Positions 33,201 through 41,062 of a stretch of 64,000 nt of DNA are shown in pieces; the first letter of the stretch is position 1; each line of letters opens with the position of its first letter. Source of the DNA: Oscillatoria sp. FACHB-1407 (lineage in GTDB: Bacteria > Cyanobacteriota > Cyanobacteriia > Elainellales > Elainellaceae). Below the pieces are notes generated by a model. That model saw only the letters and a program-made list of their open reading frames with translations, was not told the origin of the DNA and made no database searches. The stretch spans positions 62,001-126,000 of the forward strand of contig NZ_JACJSA010000006.1 of the NCBI RefSeq assembly GCF_014697545.1, given 5' to 3'. A program made the translations under genes and the position numbers.

Positions 33201-34022
33201 TTAGTCACGGACTGATACAGAGCGTATGGGTAGCGAATGATGACCATTGAGTTTAGCGTTGAGTTCAGCTAATAGCTTGACTGCCAGAGGTTCCAGCGAT
33301 CGCCCCACCATTGGCTCGACCACACGTCCTTGATAAAGTGGACGCAACACTGATTTTCCAATTGGGATGGCAACTGGTTCGCGGTGTCCTCCCGCAATTT
33401 CTGCCTTAATGAATCCTGAACCCGATCGGTTGCCGAACTCATTGGCAAACCAGGCAACATCACTTGCTTCGGGTGAACTGGCTAGATTACCTGCAATCGT
33501 GTCGTTCTCAAATGAGATCAGGGCTGTCAGGTTAAACAATCGGCTCGTTTGGATGAGAGTTTGGATGGCTTGACGAGTCGGTGTTGCTCCCAGGTTGTAG
33601 CGATCGAGCAGTTGTGCTAACGCTGGGATGGGGAGTGCATCCGTTGTATCAGAGATATCAGGAGCCATCAATAAACTGGGTTGGTTGAACAGTTGACCCA
33701 ACGCTTCTAATAACACAATGTACTTGCAACCCAAACTATGACCAACCCAAACGTGTGGAATCGTAGCAGGATAATTCAACTCTGCACGAATGCGATCGCG
33801 TTCTTTTAATAAACCTTCAGCGATCGCAGTATGATTGAAACCAAGTCGAAAGGGTACAGCAATTACTGTATATCGTGCGTGATACAAACAGTTTAAAAAA
33901 TGTGCATAAGATACGTGAGGCAATGTTCCATAGAGAGCACCTCCTAAGAACTCAATCACACCGATTGGGTCAGGATGTTGAGCAACCCAACTATGGGAAA
34001 TTGGTCGAAAAATTGTAGTCAT
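33201..34022 (-). CDS. DUF1350 family alpha/beta hydrolase-like protein
   Basis: 273 residues. The family is found in cyanobacteria and plastids. The opening PIGVIEFLGGALYGTLPHVS and the elbow VWVGHSLGCKYIVLLEALG (near 92-110) are diagnostic; the second gives a GHSLG nucleophile serine. DVAWFANEFGNRSGSGF and the C-terminal VEPMVGRSLEPLAVKLLAEL also fit. The catalytic activity of the family has not been established. The 3' end lies 48 bp from tRNA-Arg on the same strand. Confidence 0.85.
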   Translation of the reverse strand: MTTIFRPISHSWVAQHPDPIGVIEFLGGALYGTLPHVSYAHFLNCLYHARYTVIAVPFRLGFNHTAIAEGLLKERDRIRAELNYPATIPHVWVGHSLGCKYIVLLEALGQLFNQPSLLMAPDISDTTDALPIPALAQLLDRYNLGATPTRQAIQTLIQTSRLFNLTALISFENDTIAGNLASSPEASDVAWFANEFGNRSGSGFIKAEIAGGHREPVAIPIGKSVLRPLYQGRVVEPMVGRSLEPLAVKLLAELNAKLNGHHSLPIRSVSVRD

Positions 34023-34117
34023 GTGAAGGAGTACCAGGAGTATTGTGTCGATCTAAGAGAGAAGCTTAAGTTTGTAGGAGAGTTGTCTGTGAAGAGAGTG
34101 ACAGAAGAGAGATAAAA

Positions 34118-34137
34118 GGGCGTTGTGTGAAACGCCC
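34118..34137. repeat. Imperfect palindrome related to 24195-24214
   Basis: GGGCGTTGTGTGAAACGCCC followed by CCTAC: the arms GGGCGTT and AACGCCC are conserved while the centre differs from the first copy. It lies in the 182-bp spacer upstream of DUF1350. Confidence 0.5.
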
Positions 34138-34204
34138 CTACTGCTTGATGACCCTATGTTTTAGAGATAGGTAGAACAGTGAACCTTCTGCGCGTTGCTC
34201 CAAA

Positions 34205-34759
34205 TTACGCAGTCAGCTTGATGATGCTTCCGGGATTAGCAGTTGGTAAAGGATAGGACTGCTGATCAAAGTCAGGATTAGGAACCGACAAATCACCCGG
34301 CAGGAAGGTGCCACGGGTTTGGGGAGTGACTAACAGTTCCACCGCTTTGTTAGGAGAATAAGGAGACAGAGTAATTTCAACATAACCCCGCACTTCTAAG
34401 TCAGCAACTTGTAAGCTAGCCCGATTTGGAGCAGGTTTAGAGATGTCTGGTTGCAGAATGAACAATGCGGTTTTGCCGGAGGGTAGAGTCAATTGTTGAC
34501 TGGGTTTTCCGGTTACAGGATCAGCCACTAAATCAGTGAACGTATTGCCGTCGCCCATATCAGCGATCGCGATCAACTCGTCGTTATTCAAACCAGGTGT
34601 AGCATTAAATTGAATGGAGAAAGCGGCATCTGCTTCACCCAGTGCGTTAATGTTTGAGATTTGCAGGAAATATGCTTGAACTACTCGGCGAGAGACTTTC
34701 GGGTCAAAAGGACCGGGTGCGATGGGCTTAACCAGCAATTCAAAGGAAGAGACGATCAT
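34205..34759 (-). CDS. Conserved hypothetical protein
   Basis: 184 residues from ATG 34759, which has AGGAG 9 bp upstream; a longer frame to 34822 lacks support. The protein opens MIVSSFELLVKPIAPGPFDP and is rich in beta-prone segments (AYFLQISNINALGEADAAFS, ADLEVRGYVEITLSPYS). No signal peptide or membrane segment is visible. The composition suggests a beta-sandwich, but this is inference. Single gene, no clear partners. Function not recognised. Confidence 0.6.
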   Translation of the reverse strand: MIVSSFELLVKPIAPGPFDPKVSRRVVQAYFLQISNINALGEADAAFSIQFNATPGLNNDELIAIADMGDGNTFTDLVADPVTGKPSQQLTLPSGKTALFILQPDISKPAPNRASLQVADLEVRGYVEITLSPYSPNKAVELLVTPQTRGTFLPGDLSVPNPDFDQQSYPLPTANPGSIIKLTA

Positions 34760-34873
34760 TTGAAAGAACTCCTGTGTCGTTACTCTTCCACGAAAACACT
34801 GGTACCTGTGTGATCGCAGCACACACAGGGGTACTTCTACAGATTTCCTAAAGATTCCTGCGAACCATTGAGG

Positions 34874-36051
<1,178 letters not shown>

Positions 36052-36774
36052 TTAGGATTGCAGGATTTGGTAGAGATAGTAAGTCGCCATTGGAATAACC
36101 GTTGCTGCTACCAATAACCCAATCACCCAAACCGTTGCATTACTCTGCTTTGTTTCCTCAGGAGTCGCAAAAGTTCCTTCGGTTTGAACATTTGCCACGA
36201 TTACTGGAGGACCGGGGTCAGGCTGACCGGATAAAACTGCAACGAGGCGATCGCCTGCATCTGAAAACGCTTGATTGTACTTGTTGCCTTTCCGTAAAGG
36301 GGCTAACAACGTCTCCTGAGCAATGCTTTCAGCGATGTCATCGGGCAAGCTCTCTTTCACCGCCGCTCCCGTTTGAATGGCACTGGTGTTCGTCACGTTG
36401 TCTAGAACCATCAGGACTTGGTTAGCCTGTTCTTCGGGAGTGGGAAACCACTTTTCAAACAGTTGGTTTGTGAAACTCTCAATCGTCTCACCGTAATCTA
36501 ACCGATGAATCGTGACAAACCTGACCTCATTCCCCGTCTGTTTCGCTACATCTCCCAAACTTCCACTGACGTTCCCTTCAGTGAGGCGACTCAAAATGTC
36601 TGCCTCATCAATCACCCAATCTCCCGTGGCAGGTTTGATGGGGAAGTCGTATACACCTGTCGCGTTGGCAGGAGCTACCCAGAGATAAAAAGGCAACAAC
36701 AGCCCGACCAAAAGTGCCAGTGCAACCTGGAGCTTCGCTTTTAATTGAGATGGAGAGATGTGAAAAGAGGTCAT
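36052..36774 (-). CDS. psb32: TPM-domain protein, Psb32-like
   Basis: 240 residues. A signal/anchor segment (VALALLVGLLLPFYLWV, then APANA) lies near residues 17-38. The TPM domain covers about 55-185 (DWVIDEADILSRLTEGNVS, NEVRFVTIHRLDYGETIESF, QVLMVLDNVTN). A C-terminal membrane segment (TVWVIGLLVAATVIPMATYY) is near 215-235. This architecture, lumenal domain plus C-terminal anchor, matches Psb32 of Synechocystis and plant TLP18.3, which help photosystem II repair. The symbol is by similarity; a second TPM gene is at 38047. It lies directly upstream of the tocopherol cyclase gene. Confidence 0.75.
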   Translation of the reverse strand: MTSFHISPSQLKAKLQVALALLVGLLLPFYLWVAPANATGVYDFPIKPATGDWVIDEADILSRLTEGNVSGSLGDVAKQTGNEVRFVTIHRLDYGETIESFTNQLFEKWFPTPEEQANQVLMVLDNVTNTSAIQTGAAVKESLPDDIAESIAQETLLAPLRKGNKYNQAFSDAGDRLVAVLSGQPDPGPPVIVANVQTEGTFATPEETKQSNATVWVIGLLVAATVIPMATYYLYQILQS

Positions 36775-36921
36775 GCTGTGTCTTTCAGTACTTTTTCCTC
36801 AAAATACAATAAATCTATACACAAATAAATAGCTCAAGCCGAATATGGGGTGTTGCTGACGATCACGACAGCTATGCAGGGATGTTCATTAGCCATACCC
36901 CTCTCATGTCTCATCTACGCC

Positions 36922-37551
36922 TTATCCAACCCCATTGCCCTCTTTACCGTAGGCTTGCCACGCTAGATCAACTAATCCATTCATGATCGCAGACGCCACA
37001 ACAGAACTGCCTTTGCGTCCTTCGATACGAATGTGGGGAATGAGGGAATCTTTCAACCGTTGCACTGCCGCGTCAACCCCAACAAACCCAGCGGGGGTAC
37101 CCACGACCAAAGCTGGACGAATCTCCTCTGCTTCAATCAGATCCACGATCGCCGTCAGAGCAGTCTGTGCTTCCCCCACTACAAAAATTCCTTCCGGATA
37201 GCGTTTTGCCAGCGTTTCAATGCCCCACGCCGCCTTTGTTTTTTCTCGTTGAGGACGGGTCAGCGCATCCATACTACAGTAGACCGGATTAGAGAATGTG
37301 CTCTGGATGTTAGGGGTAATGCCAACCTGCACCATGGGCACATCAACCACAATTGTGCTGCGGGCAGCCAAAGCGGCGGCTCCAGCCTGCAAAGCTTGGT
37401 CAGAAAATCGGATTAAGGACTTGTACTCAAAGTCGGCTGTTGCGTAAATAACTCGTCGTACAATCTCGTACTCGGAGGGGGAAAACGTATGTTCACCAAT
37501 TTCCCGATCGATAATCCTTAAGCTTTGAGCATCAGTGACGTGCCACTCCAT
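36922..37551 (-). CDS. cobH: Precorrin-8X methylmutase
   Basis: 209 residues, the usual length of CobH/CbiC. It moves a methyl group from C11 to C12 of precorrin-8X to make hydrogenobyrinate in cobalamin synthesis. Diagnostic parts are SLRIIDREIGEHTFSPSEYE near the start, VVDVPMVQVGI near 70, VVGTPAGFVGVDAAVQRLKD near 155 and IRIEGRKGSSVVASAIMNG near 175. No other cobalamin gene is in the window, so the pathway is scattered, as usual in cyanobacteria. The flanking genes are the two TPM proteins. Confidence 0.92.
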   Translation of the reverse strand: MEWHVTDAQSLRIIDREIGEHTFSPSEYEIVRRVIYATADFEYKSLIRFSDQALQAGAAALAARSTIVVDVPMVQVGITPNIQSTFSNPVYCSMDALTRPQREKTKAAWGIETLAKRYPEGIFVVGEAQTALTAIVDLIEAEEIRPALVVGTPAGFVGVDAAVQRLKDSLIPHIRIEGRKGSSVVASAIMNGLVDLAWQAYGKEGNGVG

Positions 37552-37733
37552 GAACTCCCCTGAAAAATTTGGTCATCCCATTCTATAGCAACCGTCAAGT
37601 TGATTGGAGCAGGGAGGCGTGGGGCGATATCTCTAGTCAGAGGTTCCACCTCTGCACCCTGGCTTAACCAACCCTCTAAGGGTGCTACAAACCTTCATTA
37701 GACCTTAAATAGCGATCGATTCCAAGCAAAATA

Positions 37734-37838
37734 TATAGTTTTGGTCAGAAAGCTTAGGGCAAAGGGGACGGCTCAAATCCTGATTTTTGGGGAGCTTCTT
37801 ATCTCGCCTCCGCCCCATCGAACCTGGCGACGGCTAGA
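37734..37838 (+). repeat. MITE-like repeat family B, copy 5
   Basis: From TATAGTTTTGGTCAGAAAGC to GGCGACGGCTAGATA, nearly the full length of copy 4. Family A copy 6 follows 37 bp later, the second time the two families lie side by side (compare 10507-10742). Confidence 0.65.
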
Positions 37839-37874
37839 TAACAGCCCTCAACCCGTTGTGATCGGAAATCTAAG

Positions 37875-37987
37875 TGAACGTCAATCCGGGTTAAACACCG
37901 GGTGAATCAATTCGCGGCTATGGGAGCGAAGTCTGCCTGCGCGGACTACAGGAAACCAAGGGTTGCCAAACCGACGCAGGTCGGTTT
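37875..37987 (+). repeat. MITE-like repeat family A, copy 6 (right end missing)
   Basis: Starts GAACGTCAATCCGGGTTAAA and continues to CGACGCAGGTCGGTTTTT; the GGCGGTTT hairpin and right terminal repeat are absent. The CGACGCAGGTCGG sequence followed by T residues could also act as a terminator. It fills the spacer upstream of cobH together with B5. Confidence 0.6.
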
Positions 37988-38046
37988 TTCGCACTCACCC
38001 TGTAAGGAGTAAACATTCAACTTGACTGGATCTGATCCAGGACTGC

Positions 38047-38847
38047 TCAGGTTTCAGAAGCCGAAGCGTTGAACATAGGCGAGAGATAGGCAACCAAAGC
38101 ACCCAGCACAAACCCAGCAACGTTACGAAGCAGAGGTAGCCAATCAGCAGTGCGGGTCACGACAGGACCAATGCCAAAGGCGATGAACAAAATCCCCCAA
38201 AGCGGTGAAAAAATAAGTGCCCACTGCCATGAAAAGGCTTGTCCAGGCTGACGGGGGTGAGCCGCAAAACCGAAGATCACTCCACCTAGTACAGAAGTAA
38301 TCAGGGTCAAGATCCATTGCTCTTTTGGCAGGCCTGGAACAACGTTGCATCCGCCCTGACGCAGGCACGCTTCAACTGACTCCAGCGCACCTAAAATCGA
38401 GCCATCCTCGCCGTTTTCACGTACGAAGAACTGATTGCCATAACGGGTTTGCAATTCAATCCAAAAGGTGCGGGGCAGGAACTCATAAAAGGCATCGCCC
38501 ACACTAAAGTTGAGCAAGTTGCCACCACGGGGATCAGCAACTAGCAAAACGCTTTTTTCATCGAGATTCCAAAACTCTTTGACGGCACGACCGGGAGTAC
38601 GGTCAAACTGAGTCAACACGCGCAGTTTCCAGCCCGTCTCCTCCTCAAAGTCCTTGAGATGCCTATCTAGATCGGCTTGTTGAACGGTGGTGAGAGAGTC
38701 AGCCAGATCAATGATGTTGGTCGGGGCATTGGGTAACAAATCAGGGTTGTCGTAGGCATAAGCCGCAGGGGCGATCGCCCAACTCATGACCGACAACATA
38801 GCAACGGCAAGGTAAATGAAAATTTTATTGAGAGAGGATTTTAACAT
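38047..38847 (-). CDS. TPM-domain protein, thylakoid/lumen type
   Basis: 266 residues. A signal peptide (IYLAVAMLSVMSWAIAP, then AAYA) ends near residue 31. The TPM domain (about 40-165) contains IDLADSLTTVQQADLDRHLK, GWKLRVLTQFDRTPGRAVKE and SVLLVADPRGGN. Three membrane segments follow: ILTLITSVLGGVIFGFAAH, WALIFSPLWGILFIAFGIG and NVAGFVLGALVAYLS. It differs from the Psb32-like gene at 36052 in having three rather than one C-terminal segment, and resembles plant lumenal 15-kDa type proteins. Role unknown, probably thylakoid or plasma membrane. Confidence 0.75.
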   Translation of the reverse strand: MLKSSLNKIFIYLAVAMLSVMSWAIAPAAYAYDNPDLLPNAPTNIIDLADSLTTVQQADLDRHLKDFEEETGWKLRVLTQFDRTPGRAVKEFWNLDEKSVLLVADPRGGNLLNFSVGDAFYEFLPRTFWIELQTRYGNQFFVRENGEDGSILGALESVEACLRQGGCNVVPGLPKEQWILTLITSVLGGVIFGFAAHPRQPGQAFSWQWALIFSPLWGILFIAFGIGPVVTRTADWLPLLRNVAGFVLGALVAYLSPMFNASASET

Positions 38848-39133
38848 CGGCGGATTTGCGGCGACTCTAGTGCGGATCAGACATAACCAGGATCGAAGTA
38901 GTGAGAGCGAGAAATTATGTGGACTGAGTCTCTAATTTAGAGATTGCATCCCTGAACCCTATCTCAACCCGTCGATCGACTGCTGTGTAACGGCTATCTA
39001 ACAAATGTAAAGGTTAGCTGAGAAATACTTTACACTTGTTTACTTTAATCTAATACTAATCATACTAAGGATGCAAAGCGAGGCAGTCAATCCTTATCGC
39101 CATCCCTTCAATTAATTTTTATAGGTCAAATTT

Positions 39134-39826
39134 TCATGCCTCTGTCTCTTCAACCCGGTGCTGATGGGTTGCAGGGTTGTTAGGGTCACCAGTCTGCTCA
39201 AGGGGATAGTATTCATCCTCATCGGTTAAGCCAGACGAGTGATAGTCCGGTGAGGCGTAATCAGGTAAGTCGTAATCAGACGAGTCGTAGTCGGGCGAGT
39301 CGTAATCGAGCGAGTCGTAATCCGGTGAAGCCTCTGTCAGGTCTACAAAAGACTCCTCAGCATAAAACTCGCGTGCGGTTGAAGCATTGTAAAGCGGGTA
39401 GGAAGCATCGTTAAGGGGCGATCGCTCCGACTGAGGCAGACGCTCTGGAGGGCGGCGACTGTTGGGGCGTTTGAACGCTCTCCAAGCGGCTTTAAATCCA
39501 ACCACTAAACTGCGAGTTGTGAGTTGCGCTTTCTTGGCTTGCTTTTTTACTCCCCTCAGACTGTCATCAAATTGTTTAACAACTCGTCCTGCACTCTGAA
39601 CCCCCTCGCTGACATCATCCGTTAGGTCGCTGATCTCCATACCTGTCAAGCGGATGGCTTCCAAAGTGGGAGGTAGCTCCCGACTTAACGTATCAAATAA
39701 TTTTTCAGCACTGCGGGCGGCTCGTGCTAACTCACGCAACGCGGGTAGAGCCGCCACTAGAACTGCCGTTAAGCTGACAGCGACAAATAGGATAGACAGT
39801 CCTAACCAAAACAGGGGATCAACCAC
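39134..39826 (-). CDS. DUF948-like membrane protein with Asp-Tyr repeats
   Basis: 230 residues. One N-terminal membrane segment (LFWLGLSILFVAVSLTAVLV, about 4-28) is followed by a helical region (AARSAEKLFDTLSRELPPTL, DVSEGVQSAGRVVKQFDDSL) typical of DUF948, a family of small envelope or stress proteins. The C-terminal third is low-complexity: five-residue units around SPDYD repeat about five times (near residues 166-195). The matching 15-base units at about 39236-39330 will vary in number. It heads a run of three small envelope genes on the minus strand (39134, 39940, 40434). Confidence 0.7.
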   Translation of the reverse strand: MVDPLFWLGLSILFVAVSLTAVLVAALPALRELARAARSAEKLFDTLSRELPPTLEAIRLTGMEISDLTDDVSEGVQSAGRVVKQFDDSLRGVKKQAKKAQLTTRSLVVGFKAAWRAFKRPNSRRPPERLPQSERSPLNDASYPLYNASTAREFYAEESFVDLTEASPDYDSLDYDSPDYDSSDYDLPDYASPDYHSSGLTDEDEYYPLEQTGDPNNPATHQHRVEETEA

Positions 39827-39939
39827 AATCGTTTGCTTGTATCAAGCTGAAACCACAGAAATCGATAATAGACAATGATTTTGAATGTGGCATCTCTAAC
39901 GTCACATTCAACCCCATTACCCAATTCAGCATCGCTCCA

Positions 39940-40296
39940 TTAAGAACCACGAACCGTGGGGCGAGATTCGGGAGTGGGTTTTGGCTCACTCGAAATCGTC
40001 TGTTGGCGATCGCGTTGACTGGCTTCTAACCCGGCGGCAATCGCTTCTCGTAATCGACCCAGTGTGCCATCCCAATTGCGAACCGCTGATTCTGAAAGGC
40101 GATCTGCCTGCAACTGCACACTGCTCGATAAATCTTCTGCTAACTCTGGTAAGGCATCAGCTGATTTTCTTAAAAACTGGCGGGTTTCTCGACCAGAGCG
40201 AGGGGCTAACAGCAATCCCGCAACCGCACCCGCTGCGGCACCAATTAACATTCCCCCGACAAACCAGCCTGCGCCACTATTGCCATTCTCTGCCAT
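39940..40296 (-). CDS. YtxH domain-containing protein
   Basis: 118 residues from ATG 40296, which gives the standard start MAENGNSGAGWFVGGMLIG; the longer frame to 40347 is less likely. The glycine/alanine-rich membrane segment GGMLIGAAAGAVAGLLLAP followed by RSGRETRQFLRKSADALPEL is the YtxH pattern. A helical region with ALPELAEDLSSSVQLQADRL ends in a disordered tail. Members are stress-associated small membrane proteins of unknown mechanism. It lies between two other small envelope genes and is probably cotranscribed with them. Confidence 0.8.
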   Translation of the reverse strand: MAENGNSGAGWFVGGMLIGAAAGAVAGLLLAPRSGRETRQFLRKSADALPELAEDLSSSVQLQADRLSESAVRNWDGTLGRLREAIAAGLEASQRDRQQTISSEPKPTPESRPTVRGS

Positions 40297-40433
40297 GTTT
40301 TTAGCCCTACCTTGACTGATATTCCATGCGCTCGCAATACTGCCCATGATAAAAGTTCATGGCGGAAATAGAAATCAATTTTTTGAGATTATAGCTAGCC
40401 GTTGTAGAGACAGATCCCGGTGTAAGGAGCTAG

Positions 40434-40814
40434 TCATCGAGGGTTTCGTCTGTGGTTGAGGTTGGGCTTCTGTCGTCTTGAGGGAGTGCGCTGTTGCCAG
40501 AGTGAGCGACCCAGACCTACCAGTGCCATAATTTGTTGCACCTTCTGGAGTTGCTGCGTTTGTTGACGCAACTGGTACACTCCCAACTGACCTTTAACAA
40601 TGGCATCTGGAGCACCGTGCAACACCTGATGCGTATTGCGCTCAGCGATGATCAAAACATCTGCGATCGCCGCTAAAGTCCGTTTCAACCGCCACACTCG
40701 CCAGGCGGCATAAAGGCACGCCAGACCAATCAGGCTATTGAGAATAACAACGACAGTCACCATAAAGACGAGGACAGGAGCAGCAGCGGATTGAACCTGC
40801 AAAAGCAGGATCAC
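40434..40814 (-). CDS. Small membrane protein, conserved hypothetical
   Basis: 126 residues. One N-terminal membrane segment (VLVFMVTVVVILNSLIGLAC, then LYAAW) is followed by an amphipathic helix (RLKRTLAAIADVLIIAERNT), a glutamine-rich stretch (LRQQTQQLQKVQQIMALVG) and a basic tail. It resembles the DUF948/YtxH neighbours in plan (anchor plus cytoplasmic helices), which suggests a common envelope function. No family is recognised. Confidence 0.6.
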   Translation of the reverse strand: MILLLQVQSAAAPVLVFMVTVVVILNSLIGLACLYAAWRVWRLKRTLAAIADVLIIAERNTHQVLHGAPDAIVKGQLGVYQLRQQTQQLQKVQQIMALVGLGRSLWQQRTPSRRQKPNLNHRRNPR

Positions 40815-41062
40815 CTATTTGAATCATACTGACACATTACAAAGCTAGAAGGACGAAGAGTAGCAGAGTAAAACTAGAGCTACAGTCAACGGCGTCTGCT
40901 AATTTGTGTCTGCCAATTTGTGTCTGCCAATTGCCTCTGTAATGCCTCTGTAAAAAGATGAGAGTCATTAAATTTATGCGTATGAATGAAGGGGGGGTGT
41001 CAAAGGGTGTGCGATTATGCAAAAGGCAAAAAGCAGAATGTTGTGTTTGTAGAGAGGGATCG

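Noticed and set aside
40958-41062. Upstream extension of the SLH/amidase protein
   Set aside because: Cysteine-rich residues without a signal, and a better ribosome site exists at 41063.
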